From contig JBJOKE010000017.1 of assembly GCA_046046245.1 (NCBI GenBank), forward strand, positions 1 through 64,000: DNA of 64,000 nucleotides. The letters run 5' to 3'. Every line of letters begins with the position of its first letter. Position 1 is the stretch's first letter. The translations under genes were made by a program, and so were the position numbers. The notes under the pieces are model-generated. The model worked only from the letters and a program-made list of their open reading frames with translations, was not told the DNA's origin and did no database searches. The stretch is from UBA4615 sp046046245 (GTDB taxonomy: Bacteria; Pseudomonadota; Gammaproteobacteria; Burkholderiales; Burkholderiaceae_E). Of the stretch, positions 25,525 to 34,500 are shown piece after piece.

Positions 25525-27174
25525 GCGGCTTCGGCCGCGTCGCTCGGTCCGTTCCCGCAGCGCGCCGGCCGCGAGGCCCGCGATCGCGATCGCGACGAGC
25601 GGCGCGTGCCCCCAGCGCGCGAAGGGCGTGAGCCCGGTCGTGCCCTGCACGACGACGTCGAGCTCGCCCGCCACGAGCGCGGGCAGCCGCGCGGTCACGC
25701 GGCCCTCGGCGTCGATCGCCGCGGTCACCCCGGTGTTCGTCGCGCGCAGCATCGGGCGGCCGGTCTCGAGGCTGCGCATCCGCGAGATCGCGAGGTGCTG
25801 CGGCAGCGCGTGCGAGTTCCCGAACCACGCGATGTTGCTGACGTTGGCGAGCACGGTCGCGCCTGCGGTGCCGGGCAGCGCGCGGCGGATCTCGTCGCCG
25901 AACAGGTCCTCGTAGCAGACGTTGAAGGCGACGCGCTGGCCACCGACCTCGAAGGCCGGTTGCACCGGGGCGCCGCGCGCGAAGTCGCCGAGCGGGATCG
26001 ACATCATGTCGACGAACCAGCGGAAGCCCGGGGGCACGAATTCGCCGAAGGGCACGAGGTGGTGCTTGTCGTAGCGCTGCGCGGCGTCCAAGGGGTCGAC
26101 GGGCACACCCGCGCGCATCAGCAGCACGCTGTTGGCGACCCGCGGATCGACGCTCCCCGGCGGCGGCGGCACGATCGTCGGCAGCCCGACCGCGAGCGCG
26201 TGGCCGCGTGCGACGTGCGCGGCGACGGCCGCGGCGATCGGCCCGGGCGTGCGGTCCCAGGGCAGCGTCCAGGCGGTCTCGGGCAGCACGGTCAGCGCGG
26301 CCCGGCCGTCCACGAAGCGGCGCGCGTAGTCCTGCATCGCGGCGAGCGTCCGATCGGGGCGGAACTTCATGTCCTGCGCGACGTTGCCCTGGACCAGCCG
26401 CACCGACAGCGGCGGACCGGCGGGGCTCACCCACGCGCCGCGCGGGGCGGCCCAGGCGAGCGCAAGCAGCAGGCCGAGCACCGCGAGCGGCACGAGACGC
26501 ATGCGCGGCCCCCGGGCCGCAGCCCCGGCTGCCTGCATCGCGGGCGGCGCGGCCGCGGCGGCGAGGAGCGCGCCCGCGAACACCGCGGCGAACCCGATGC
26601 CGAAGACGCCGAGCAGCGGCGCGAGTGCGTCGAGCGGTCCGTCGATCTGCGCGTAGCCCACCGCGAGCCAGGGGAAGCCGGTGAACACCCAGCCGCGCGC
26701 GAGTTCGCCGAGCGTCCACGCGCCGGCGAGCGCCGCGGCGCGTGCGTGCGGCGCACGTGGCGCGGCGAAGCGGGCCCACAGGCCGACGGCGAGCGCCGGA
26801 TAGAGCGACAGGTAGGCGGCGAACAGCAGCACCGCGGCGGCGGCCATCGCCGACGGCATGCCGCCGTAGTCGTGCATGCTGACGTACAGCCATGCGAGTC
26901 CGGCGCCGAACCAGCCGAGGCCGAACGCGAACGCGAGGCCCGCCTGCACGAGCGGTCCGCCTCCGCGGGCCGCCCGGGCGTCGAGCAGCGCGACCAGGCC
27001 CGCGATCGCGGCGAGCCCGACCGTCCAGTGCGACAGCGGCGCGAAGCTCGCCGCGTTCAGCAGCCCGAGCGCGACCGCGATCGCCACCAGCCCCAGCACG
27101 CGCGGCCGCCGCGCCGCGCCGGGCGCATCGCCGCCGGCGCCGCCCGGCGCGGCGCGGGAGACGCCGCCCGCCAT
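25522..27174 (-). CDS. lnt: Apolipoprotein N-acyltransferase Lnt
   Basis: Lnt adds the third acyl chain to lipoproteins in the inner membrane. The 550-aa product has an N-terminal block of membrane segments (about residues 30-215), a periplasmic nitrilase-like domain, and a last membrane helix. Catalytic residues are in VLPETAW (Glu), YDKHHLVPFGEF (Lys) and FNVCYEDLFG (Cys). The ATG at 27174 lies one base after the corC stop; an upstream extension would overlap corC. The corC-lnt order is conserved. Confidence 0.95.
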   Translation of the reverse strand: MAGGVSRAAPGGAGGDAPGAARRPRVLGLVAIAVALGLLNAASFAPLSHWTVGLAAIAGLVALLDARAARGGGPLVQAGLAFAFGLGWFGAGLAWLYVSMHDYGGMPSAMAAAAVLLFAAYLSLYPALAVGLWARFAAPRAPHARAAALAGAWTLGELARGWVFTGFPWLAVGYAQIDGPLDALAPLLGVFGIGFAAVFAGALLAAAAAPPAMQAAGAAARGPRMRLVPLAVLGLLLALAWAAPRGAWVSPAGPPLSVRLVQGNVAQDMKFRPDRTLAAMQDYARRFVDGRAALTVLPETAWTLPWDRTPGPIAAAVAAHVARGHALAVGLPTIVPPPPGSVDPRVANSVLLMRAGVPVDPLDAAQRYDKHHLVPFGEFVPPGFRWFVDMMSIPLGDFARGAPVQPAFEVGGQRVAFNVCYEDLFGDEIRRALPGTAGATVLANVSNIAWFGNSHALPQHLAISRMRSLETGRPMLRATNTGVTAAIDAEGRVTARLPALVAGELDVVVQGTTGLTPFARWGHAPLVAIAIAGLAAGALRERTERRGRSR

Positions 27175-27175
27175 G

Positions 27176-28063
27176 TCAGCCGACGTCGTCGGCGGCGGGC
27201 GCGGCATCGACGGCGGCCGGGGAGGCGCGGAGTTCGACCCGCAGCATCCGGACCGCACGCGGGTCGGCACGCAGCACCTCGACCGCGAGCGCGCCGAACT
27301 CGACGCGGTCGCCCTTGCGCGGCATGCGCCCGAGCCGCTCGGCGACCAGGCCGCCGACGGTGTCGCTCGTCGCGTCGTCGATCGCGATCCCGAAGCGTTC
27401 GGCGAGCTGCGCGACCGGCGTCAGCGCCCGCACCCGCCAGCGCGGGCCGTCGGGTCCGGGCGGCATCGGCATGACGTTGCCGGCCGACTGGTCGAGGTCG
27501 AACTCGTCCTCGATCTCGCCCACGATCTGCTCGAGCACGTCCTCGATCGTGATCAGGCCGGCCGTGCCGCCGTACTCGTCGACGACGATCGCCAGGTGCC
27601 GGCGGCTCTCGCGGAAGTCGCGCAGCAGCACGTTCAGCTTCAGCGTGCCGGGCACGAACCAGGCGGGGCGCAGCAGCGCTCGCAGCGAGGTGTCGGGCGC
27701 GGCCGACAGGCGCAGCAGGTCCTTCGCGTGCAGGATGCCGACGACGTTGTCGCGCTCGCCGTCGACCACGGGGAAGCGCGAGTGCGCGGTCCGGATCGCG
27801 AAGGCGACCACCTCGGGCACCGTCCACGAGACGTCGACGACGTCCATCTGCGCGCGCGCCACCATGATCTCCGCGGCCGAGAGCTCGGCCACCTGCAGCA
27901 CGCCCTCGATCATCGACAGCGCCTCGGCGTCGAGCAGGTCACGTTCCTGCGAGCGGCGCAGCAGGTCGATCAGCTGGTCGCGGTCGTCGGGCGTGCGCAG
28001 CAGCTTCGCCGACATGCGTTCGAGCAGCGAGGGGCGAGCCCGGACCGGCGAGGGGTCGGACAT
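27176..28063 (-). CDS. corC: CorC/HlyC-family CBS-domain protein
   Basis: A 295-aa cytoplasmic protein with two CBS domains (about residues 50-180; ARAQMDVVDVSW, SRFPVVDGERDNVVGILHAKDLL, LAIVVDEYGGTAGLITIEDVLE) and a C-terminal CorC_HlyC transporter-associated domain. Related proteins are linked to magnesium and cobalt efflux. The ATG at 28063 fits the family and a promoter (28092-28120) precedes it. The ybeZ-ybeY-corC-lnt order is conserved. Confidence 0.9.
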   Translation of the reverse strand: MSDPSPVRARPSLLERMSAKLLRTPDDRDQLIDLLRRSQERDLLDAEALSMIEGVLQVAELSAAEIMVARAQMDVVDVSWTVPEVVAFAIRTAHSRFPVVDGERDNVVGILHAKDLLRLSAAPDTSLRALLRPAWFVPGTLKLNVLLRDFRESRRHLAIVVDEYGGTAGLITIEDVLEQIVGEIEDEFDLDQSAGNVMPMPPGPDGPRWRVRALTPVAQLAERFGIAIDDATSDTVGGLVAERLGRMPRKGDRVEFGALAVEVLRADPRAVRMLRVELRASPAAVDAAPAADDVG

Positions 28064-28091
28064 TCGGGGGGGCGGGAGTCGGGACCGCGGG

Positions 28092-28120
28092 AGGATACCG
28101 GAAGGGCCGGGACCGACCAA
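28092..28120 (-). promoter_or_regulatory. Sigma-70-like promoter for corC-lnt
   Basis: On the minus strand TTGGTC (28120-28115), a 17-base spacer and TATCCT (28097-28092) lie between ybeY and corC. The predicted start is about 28085, with a 22-nt leader. Confidence 0.5.
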
Positions 28121-28139
28121 GCGTGCCCGGGCGCGCCGC

Positions 28140-28637
28140 TCAACGGTAGGGGTCGGCGATGCGGAAGCGCGCGAGCACCGCGGTCTCGCGCGCCTCCATC
28201 TCGCGGGCCTCGTCGTCGTCCTCGTGGTCGAGGCCCTGCGCGTGCAGCACGCCGTGCACGACGAGGTGGGCGAGGTGAGCGCGAACCGCCTTCTTCTGCG
28301 CGCGCGCCTCGCGGACGACGACCGGCATGCAGATCACGATGTCGGCCTGCACCGGAGCGCCGGGGGCGGGCGACGCGTCGTAGGCGAAGGTGAGCACGTT
28401 GGTCGCGTAGTCGCGGCCGCGAAAGCCGGCGTTCAGCGCACGGCCCTCGCGGGCGCCGACGAAGCGCAGCGTCAGCGCCGCGTCGGTCGCGAGGGCGGCG
28501 AGCGCCCAGCGGCGCAGCTGCGACCGGTCGGCCGGGATCTCGCCCGCGGCCGGCTCGACCTGCACCGACAGCGCGAGTCGGGGGGCGGCGAGCGCGCCCT
28601 CAGCGGTCGTCGCGCGGCGCGTGGCGCTCGTAGGCAT
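28140..28637 (-). CDS. ybeY: YbeY, rRNA-maturation endoribonuclease
   Basis: A 165-aa metal-dependent RNase for 16S rRNA 3'-end maturation and ribosome quality control. The zinc-binding HGVLHAQGLDHEDDDEA (H3xH5xH pattern) is near the C-terminus; ALNAGFRGRDYATNVLTF is also conserved. With the ATG at 28637 the gene overlaps phoH by 38 bases; the first 20 residues look non-conserved, so a later start is possible. Confidence 0.92.
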   Translation of the reverse strand: MPTSATRRATTAEGALAAPRLALSVQVEPAAGEIPADRSQLRRWALAALATDAALTLRFVGAREGRALNAGFRGRDYATNVLTFAYDASPAPGAPVQADIVICMPVVVREARAQKKAVRAHLAHLVVHGVLHAQGLDHEDDDEAREMEARETAVLARFRIADPYR

Positions 28638-29625
28638 CGACGATCCGGGCGACCAGCGGGTGACGGACCACGTCGGTCGAATCGAACTCGGTGAACGCGA
28701 TCCCGCGCACGTCCTTCAGCACGCGTCGCGCCTCGATCAGGCCCGAGGGCTGGCCGCGCGGCAGGTCCATCTGCGTGACGTCGCCGGTGACCACCGCCCG
28801 CGAGCCGAAGCCGATCCGGGTGAGGAACATCTTCATCTGCTCGGGCGTCGTGTTCTGCGACTCGTCGAGGATGATGAACGCATGGTTCAGCGTGCGGCCG
28901 CGCATGTAGGCGAGCGGCGCGATCTCGATCGACTGGCGCTCGAACATCTTCGCGACGCGGTCGAAGCCCATCAGGTCGTAGAGCGCGTCGTACAGCGGCC
29001 GCAGGTAGGGGTCGACCTTCTGCGCGAGGTCGCCGGGCAGGAAACCGAGCCGCTCGCCGGCCTCGACCGCGGGGCGTGTCAGCACGATGCGCTTGACCGC
29101 GTCGCGCTCGAGCGCGTCGACCGCGCAGGCGACGGCGAGATAGGTCTTGCCGGTGCCGGCCGGCCCGATGCCGAAGGTGATGTCGTGCGACAGGATGTTG
29201 CGCAGGTAGTCGCGCTGCCGTGGCGTGCGGCCCTGCAGGTCGCTCCGTCGCGTGTGCAGCACCGGCGCGTCGGCCTCGACGGGCGCGCCCTCGTCCGGGC
29301 TCCCGGCCGGGTTCACGGTGGTCGAGCCGTCCCGCGCCGGCGCCGGCCTGCGCTCGCGCGGCGCACGCAGTTCGACCAGGCCGAGCTGGATGTCCTCGAC
29401 CGACAGCGGCGCATCGGCGTGGCGGTAGAAGTGGTCGAGCGCGCGGACGGCGTGTTTCGCCTGCGTGCTCGTGCCCTCGATCGAGAACGTGTCGGCCCGG
29501 CGCGCGATCCGCACGTCGTAGGCCTCCTCGATCTGCCGGAGGTTGTCGTCGACCGCGCCGCAGAGGTTCGCGAGTCGACGGTTGTCGGCCTGTTCGGGCC
29601 GGAACTGCAGGACGCTGGGCTTCAA
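28600..29625 (-). CDS. ybeZ: PhoH-family ATPase (YbeZ)
   Basis: A cytoplasmic PhoH ATPase that pairs with YbeY. The Walker A motif GPAGTGKTYLA, Walker B FIILDESQNTT and TGDVTQMDLP are clear, preceded by a KH-like N-terminal region. There is no ATG start. I choose the TTG at 29625, giving a 341-aa protein starting with KPSVLQFRPEQ. The frame also opens at a TTG at 29652, but that falls on the -10 element TAGACT (29652-29657). No Shine-Dalgarno is evident for either. Confidence 0.92.
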   Translation of the reverse strand: MKPSVLQFRPEQADNRRLANLCGAVDDNLRQIEEAYDVRIARRADTFSIEGTSTQAKHAVRALDHFYRHADAPLSVEDIQLGLVELRAPRERRPAPARDGSTTVNPAGSPDEGAPVEADAPVLHTRRSDLQGRTPRQRDYLRNILSHDITFGIGPAGTGKTYLAVACAVDALERDAVKRIVLTRPAVEAGERLGFLPGDLAQKVDPYLRPLYDALYDLMGFDRVAKMFERQSIEIAPLAYMRGRTLNHAFIILDESQNTTPEQMKMFLTRIGFGSRAVVTGDVTQMDLPRGQPSGLIEARRVLKDVRGIAFTEFDSTDVVRHPLVARIVDAYERHAPRDDR

Positions 29626-29651
29626 GTCGGCGGGGTCGGTGGTGTCGGGCA

Positions 29652-29657
29652 AGTCTA
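29652..29657 (-). promoter_or_regulatory. Candidate -10 TAGACT for phoH-ybeY
   Basis: TAGACT on the minus strand, in the context GGTAGACT, predicts a start near 29646, about 20 nt before the TTG chosen for phoH. A terminator hairpin of miaB lies beside it. Confidence 0.35.
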
Positions 29658-29704
29658 CCGGGATCCCGCGCCCGCCGCCGGCGCGGGCGGCCGCCGGATC
29701 CCGG
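29658..29704 (-). terminator. Hairpin between miaB and phoH
   Basis: CCGGGATCC (29658-29666) pairs perfectly with GGATCCCGG (29696-29704), enclosing a GC-rich region that can pair further. It lies about 40 bases after the miaB stop (29741). No T tract. Confidence 0.5.
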
Positions 29705-29740
29705 CGGGTCGGGGCGTGGGAGGCCGGCGGGCTCGAGCGC

Positions 29741-31081
29741 TCAGTCGCGGATCGGCAGCTCGCCGCGCAGCGAGTGCGGCAGCGCGGCGGAGATCCGCAG
29801 ATCCACCAGCGCGCCGACGAGCCGCGGCGCGCCGGCGAAGTTCACCACGCGGTTGTTCTCGGTCCGCGCGGCGAGCTCGTTCGGATCCTTGCGTGAAGGC
29901 CCCTCGACCAGCACCCGCTGCAGGGTGCCCACCATCGCGTCGGAGATCCGGCGCGCCTGTGCGTCGGTGGCCGACTGGAGCCGCTGCAGCCGTGCGAGCT
30001 TCACCGACTGCGGCGTGTCGTCGGCGAGGTCGACCGCCGGGGTGCCCGGTCGCGGCGAATAGACGAACGAGAACGAGCCGTCGAAGCCGACGTCCTCGAT
30101 CAGCGCCATCGTCCGCTCGAAGTCGGCCTCGGTCTCGCCGGGGAAGCCGACGATGAAGTCGGAGGTGATCGAGACGTCGGGCCGCGCCGCGCGCAGCCTG
30201 CGGATGATCGACTTGTACTCGAGCACCGTGTAGCCGCGCTTCATCGCGGCCAGCACGCGGTCCGAACCCGACTGCACGGGTAGGTGGACGTGGCCGGCGA
30301 GCTTCGCGATCGCGCCGTGCGCGTCGATCAGACGCTGCGAGAACTCGCGCGGATGCGAGGTGGTGTAGCGGATCCGCTCGATGCCGGGGATCTCGGCCAC
30401 GTAGTCGAGCAGCATCGCGAAGTCGGCGGTCTCGTCGCCGGCGCCGGTGCGGCCGAGGTAGGCGTTGACGTTCTGGCCGAGCAGCGTCACCTCCCGCACG
30501 CCCTGCTCGGCGAGGCCGGCCACCTCGACCAGCACGTCCTCGAACGGCCGCGACACCTCCTCGCCCCGGGTGTAGGGCACGACGCAGAAGCTGCAGTACT
30601 TGCTGCAGCCCTCCATGATCGACACGAACGCGCTCGCGCCCTCGACGCGCGCGGGCGGCAGGTGGTCGAACTTCTCGATCTCGGGGAACGAGACGTCGAC
30701 CTGCGGCCGGCCGGTGCGGGCGCGGGCGTCGATCAGCTGCGGCAGCCGATGCAGGGTCTGCGGTCCGAAGACCACGTCGACGTAGGGCGCGCGGCTGACG
30801 ATGTTCGCGCCCTCCTGGCTCGCGACGCAGCCGCCCACGCCGATCAGCAGATCCGGCCGTTCGCGCTTCATCGCGCGGAAGCGGCCGAGGTCGGAGAACA
30901 CCTTCTCCTGCGCCTTCTCGCGGACCGAGCAGGTGTTGAACAGCACGATGTCGGCCTGGGCCGGATCGTCGACGGTCTCGATGCCGCCGGGGACCGATCC
31001 GCCGAGCACGTCGACCATCTTGGCCGAGTCGTACTCGTTCATCTGGCAGCCGAACGTTCGGATGTACAGCTTCTTGGACAT
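29741..31081 (-). CDS. miaB: MiaB, tRNA 2-methylthio-N6-isopentenyladenosine synthase
   Basis: A 446-aa radical-SAM methylthiotransferase acting on i6A37 of tRNAs. The N-terminal UPF0004 domain holds the first cluster cysteines (FGCQMNEYDS, NTCSVREKA, GGCVASQ); the radical-SAM motif CSKYCSFC and the C-terminal TRAM domain (TLQRVLVEGPSRKDPNEL) follow. The phoH-ybeY genes downstream complete the usual miaB-ybeZ-ybeY order. Confidence 0.97.
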   Translation of the reverse strand: MSKKLYIRTFGCQMNEYDSAKMVDVLGGSVPGGIETVDDPAQADIVLFNTCSVREKAQEKVFSDLGRFRAMKRERPDLLIGVGGCVASQEGANIVSRAPYVDVVFGPQTLHRLPQLIDARARTGRPQVDVSFPEIEKFDHLPPARVEGASAFVSIMEGCSKYCSFCVVPYTRGEEVSRPFEDVLVEVAGLAEQGVREVTLLGQNVNAYLGRTGAGDETADFAMLLDYVAEIPGIERIRYTTSHPREFSQRLIDAHGAIAKLAGHVHLPVQSGSDRVLAAMKRGYTVLEYKSIIRRLRAARPDVSITSDFIVGFPGETEADFERTMALIEDVGFDGSFSFVYSPRPGTPAVDLADDTPQSVKLARLQRLQSATDAQARRISDAMVGTLQRVLVEGPSRKDPNELAARTENNRVVNFAGAPRLVGALVDLRISAALPHSLRGELPIRD

Positions 31082-31100
31082 GCGGGCTCGCGGGCGGGGA

Positions 31101-31484
31101 TCAGCGCTGCGACGCGGCGCGGCGCGCGGCGGCGATCCGCGCGGTGAGGTCGCGGAACTCGGCGTCCGACAGCAGCCAGACCTGGAGGACCTCGCCGAGC
31201 TGGCCGCGGACGAAGGCGACCCTGCGTTCGCCGTCGATCTGCGCCGGCGGGACGATGCGGTTCTCGGCGTCGTAGATGCGGGTGCCCGGACCGAGCAGGA
31301 CCGGCCGGCCGTCGAGCACGGCCTCGGGGAACACGCCGATCCGCAGCCGGCCGGCCTCGGCGGTCTCGGGCAGCGTCCGCGTCACCGTCTGCGCGGCGAG
31401 CGGCGCCGCCCCCGACGCGAAGGCGAGCGCGAGCACGGCCACGAGGCCGGCGCGACGGCGGGGATCCGGACGAGGGGCTGGCAT
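31101..31484 (-). CDS. Small exported protein of unknown function
   Basis: A 127-aa protein with a signal peptide (basic start, hydrophobic AGLVAVLALAFASGAAPLAAQ) and a short mature domain. Features are RIGVFPEAVLDGRPVLLGPGTRIYDAENRIVPPAQI and a C-terminal basic helix. There is no cysteine or lipobox. It lies 19 bases upstream of miaB, so they may be co-transcribed. Similar small exported proteins next to miaB are common in Burkholderiales, as far as I recall, but none has a known role. Confidence 0.75.
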   Translation of the reverse strand: MPAPRPDPRRRAGLVAVLALAFASGAAPLAAQTVTRTLPETAEAGRLRIGVFPEAVLDGRPVLLGPGTRIYDAENRIVPPAQIDGERRVAFVRGQLGEVLQVWLLSDAEFRDLTARIAAARRAASQR

Positions 31485-31493
31485 GGGTTGCCG

Positions 31494-31499
31494 ATGATA
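31494..31499 (-). promoter_or_regulatory. Extended -10 element TGGTATCAT at the start of the 31101-31484 gene
   Basis: TGG-TATCAT on the minus strand predicts a transcript start near 31488, four nt before the ATG. The preceding GCTTGG matches the ybgC promoter at 1786-1791. Confidence 0.5.
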
Positions 31500-31511
31500 C
31501 CAAGCGGCCCC

Positions 31512-31550
31512 GCGACCCCTCGGCGGGCGCGGGCGCCCGGGCGGGGTCGC
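31512..31550 (-). terminator. Hairpin abutting the histidine-kinase stop codon
   Basis: GCGACCCC (31512-31519) pairs with GGGGTCGC (31543-31550), with an inner CGGGCGCCCG palindrome. It begins immediately after the kinase stop (31551). Confidence 0.5.
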
Positions 31551-34283
31551 TCAGGCTGCGTGAACCGGCTCGGCGGGAGGGGGCGGGGTGGCGACCAGCG
31601 CGGCGATCGTGTCCGGATCCACCGGCTTCGTGAAGTGCCGCTCGAACCCGGCCTCGGCGGCCCGGCGCTTGTCCCGCTCCTGCCCCCAGCCCGACAGCGC
31701 GATCAGTCGCGGGCAGGCCGAGCCGTACTTCGCGTGCAGGCGTCGCGCCACCTCGAGCCCGTCCAGGTCGGGCAGACCGATGTCGAGCAGCACCACGTCG
31801 GGCCGGGTCGTGGCGACCTCGGCGAGCGCGGCCCGACCGGCGTGCACCGTCCGGACCGCGTGGCCGTCGAGCTCGAGGCTCGTCTTCAGCATCTCGGCCG
31901 CATCGACGTTGTCGTCGACGATCAGCACCTGCCGCCGCGTCGGCGCCGAGCGCGCGCTGCCGTCGACCGGACCGGCCGGTGCGTCCGCGGCGTCGGCCTC
32001 GGGCAGCGCGATCTCGATCCGGCTGCCGCGCCCCGGGCCCTCGCTGTGCGCGCGGATCGTCCCGCCGTGCATCTCGACCAGCCGCCGCGCGAGCGCCAGG
32101 CCGATGCCCAGGCCACCCGCGCTGCGCTCGCCCTGCACGAACATCTCGAAGATCCGCGGCAGCAGCGTCGCCTCGATGCCGATGCCGGTATCCTCGACCG
32201 CGACCGTGGCCCGCGGGCCGTCGCGGCCGATGCGCACCGTGATGCGGCCACCGCGCGGCGTGTACTTCGCGGCGTTGTTCAGCACGTTGAGGAGCGCCTG
32301 CGACAGCCGCGCCGCGTCGGCCTCGACGCACGGCGACGTCGCCGGCGCGATCAGCTCCAGCGCGTGCCCCGCCGCCTCGATCGCCGGCCTCGCCGCCTCA
32401 ACCGCCGCAGCCACGATCTCGGCGAGCGGCTCGACGCGCCGGTGCAGGTCGATGCGACCCTGCGTGATCCGCGAGATCTCCAGCAGGTCGTCGACCAGCC
32501 GCACCAGCTGGCGGATCTGCCGCTCGATCACGCTGCCGGCCTTCGCGAGCGCCGGGTCGGTCGGATCGCGCTGGCGGATCACGTGGCTGGCCGCACGGAT
32601 CGGCGCGAGCGGATTGCGCAGCTCGTGCGACAGCACCGCGAGGAACTCGTCCTTCTGCCGGTCGGCCTCGCGCAGCGCCGCCGCAGTGCGCTCGCGCTCG
32701 GTCACGTCCACGCCGCTGGCGATCAGCAGCGTGATCCGTCCCGTCTCGTCGCGCAGCGGAGAGATCTGCAGGTCGATCGCGAGGCGGCCGAACTCGGGCA
32801 GCTTCGCCGCGACGTCGAGCCGCGACGCACGGCCCGCGGCGGCTGCCGCGACCGCACGCCGGACCGCCTCGCGGGCCTCGGGCTCGTCGCGCCACCATGG
32901 CCCCTCCCAGATCGGTCGCCCGATCAACTCGCTGCGCCGCAGGCCGGCGGCCGACAGCGGCGCCCGGTTGACCTCCACCAGTCGGCCGTCGGGCTCGAGC
33001 ACCGCGACCGACGCGTGAACGGTGTCGAGCACGCGACGCAGCAGCCGCTCGCTCGCCTCGCGCGAGCGCGCGGCCTGTTCGGCCACTGCCCAGCGCAGGG
33101 CCTCGTCGCGATTGCGTGCCTCGGCACGAGCCGCCTCCTTCAGCAGTATCCCGAGCTCCTCGATCTCGGCCACGCCCGAGAAGGGCAGCTCCGGCGGCGT
33201 GCCCTGCTGGATCGCGCGCGCGGCGCGGCCCATCGCGGCCAGCGGCGGCGCGAGGCGCAGCCACAGCCGCCGTGCGCTCCACGCGCTCAGCGCGAGCAGC
33301 GTCGCGAGGACCGCCGTCCACAGCGCGACGACCCGCCATGCGGGCGCGAACGCGGCATCGCGGGGCCGGCCGATCGTCACCGTCCAGTCGGTGTAGCCGG
33401 TCCGGCGGAACGCGGCGACGACCGCCTCGCCGTCGAGGCCGTCGCCTTCGCGCAGGCCTTCGGGCGCCGCGCCGATCCGTCGGCGCAGGTCGTCGCCGAC
33501 CGGCCGTCCGGTGGCGATCTCCGGGTCGCGACTGCTCGCGATCACGCGGCCCGAGGCGTCGACGAGCGCGGCCTGCGTGCCGTCGGTGGCGCTCGAGCGC
33601 AGCAACAGGCGCGACAGCCGGTCGGGTGCGAAGCCGAGGATCATCACGTGGGTCACGCGGCCGCCGCGCACGACGGGCACGCCGATGGCCACCGCAGGCC
33701 GCCGGATCACGGCGCCGAAGTAGAGGCCGGTGTTCTGCATGCGGCCGGTCCGGACCACCCGCTCGCTCAGCCCCTGCGTGCCCAGCGGCAGCGGCCGGCC
33801 CAGCCACGCGATCTCGGCGTCGCTGTGCGCGTGGGCGTGCGGGGCCATCGCCGGCACGGGCGGGCCCGGTTCGATGGTGTGCATCACCAGCTGGCCGGAG
33901 GCCGCGCCGAGCGCGACCCAGCTGTCCGGCCGGTCGTGCAGCGCCGCGATCGCCAGGCGGCGCAGGCCGTCCCAGTCGCCCGCGTCGACCAGATCGGAGG
34001 CGGCGAGCGTGTCGAGGATCGCCTTGCCGATCTCGACCTCCTGGTCGACGGCGGCGGCGACCGTGCGTGCGTCGCGCGCGAGCTCGTCGTAGACGGCGTC
34101 GCGGCTGCCCTGCCAGAGGGTCCAGACGAGCACGCCCGACACCAGCGCGAGCGGCAGCAGCGGCAGGATCAGCAACCCTCGCAGCACGCCCCGCAGGCTC
34201 CGCGTCGAGGAGGCCGATCCCGCCGCTGGCGGCGGTCCGGGCGGGGGCGTGCGGGCGGTCGGGTCGGTGGGGGCTGACGTCAT
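31551..34283 (-). CDS. Hybrid sensor histidine kinase/response regulator
   Basis: A 910-aa membrane sensor. Domain order: cytoplasmic Pro-rich tail; membrane helix at about 34-57; periplasmic dCache-like sensor to about residue 305; second helix (RVVALWTAVLATLLALSAW); HAMP-like linker; PAS domain (about 430-545); HisKA with phospho-acceptor His553 in SHELRNPLAPI; HATPase with NVLNNAAKYTP and GGLGIGLALARRL; and a C-terminal receiver with Asp834 in VLLDIGLPDLDG and FTKPVD. The periplasmic part contains a His-rich stretch (PHAHAHS), which could bind metal. The ATG at 34283 is chosen. No response regulator with an output domain lies next to it, so its downstream target is unknown. Confidence 0.88.
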   Translation of the reverse strand: MTSAPTDPTARTPPPGPPPAAGSASSTRSLRGVLRGLLILPLLPLALVSGVLVWTLWQGSRDAVYDELARDARTVAAAVDQEVEIGKAILDTLAASDLVDAGDWDGLRRLAIAALHDRPDSWVALGAASGQLVMHTIEPGPPVPAMAPHAHAHSDAEIAWLGRPLPLGTQGLSERVVRTGRMQNTGLYFGAVIRRPAVAIGVPVVRGGRVTHVMILGFAPDRLSRLLLRSSATDGTQAALVDASGRVIASSRDPEIATGRPVGDDLRRRIGAAPEGLREGDGLDGEAVVAAFRRTGYTDWTVTIGRPRDAAFAPAWRVVALWTAVLATLLALSAWSARRLWLRLAPPLAAMGRAARAIQQGTPPELPFSGVAEIEELGILLKEAARAEARNRDEALRWAVAEQAARSREASERLLRRVLDTVHASVAVLEPDGRLVEVNRAPLSAAGLRRSELIGRPIWEGPWWRDEPEAREAVRRAVAAAAAGRASRLDVAAKLPEFGRLAIDLQISPLRDETGRITLLIASGVDVTERERTAAALREADRQKDEFLAVLSHELRNPLAPIRAASHVIRQRDPTDPALAKAGSVIERQIRQLVRLVDDLLEISRITQGRIDLHRRVEPLAEIVAAAVEAARPAIEAAGHALELIAPATSPCVEADAARLSQALLNVLNNAAKYTPRGGRITVRIGRDGPRATVAVEDTGIGIEATLLPRIFEMFVQGERSAGGLGIGLALARRLVEMHGGTIRAHSEGPGRGSRIEIALPEADAADAPAGPVDGSARSAPTRRQVLIVDDNVDAAEMLKTSLELDGHAVRTVHAGRAALAEVATTRPDVVLLDIGLPDLDGLEVARRLHAKYGSACPRLIALSGWGQERDKRRAAEAGFERHFTKPVDPDTIAALVATPPPPAEPVHAA

Positions 34284-34431
34284 CGCGGCGGCGGTACGAC
34301 CGGTCCGGGACCGGCCGGATCCTCCTCGCCGGGCCCGGACGGCCGCGGCATTCGGATCACCGCCGATGGTGGCACGCGAGGCCCCGGGCCGACAGGCCCG
34401 AAAGGATGCGGCCGGCCGCAGCACCGCGGCG

Positions 34432-34482
34432 CCGCGATCCCCGGGCCGCAGCGCCGCGGGGCCGCGGCCCCGGGGATCGCGG
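34432..34482 (-). terminator. Very strong 14-bp hairpin downstream of leuA
   Basis: CCGCGATCCCCGGG (34432-34445) is perfectly complementary to CCCGGGGATCGCGG (34469-34482) across a 23-base loop. It starts 19 bases after the leuA stop. A second small hairpin, GGGCC-GACA-GGCCC, lies at 34386-34399. These account for most of the gap between leuA and the kinase. No T tract. Confidence 0.65.
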
Positions 34483-34500
34483 TCGCGGGCCGGCCGTCGC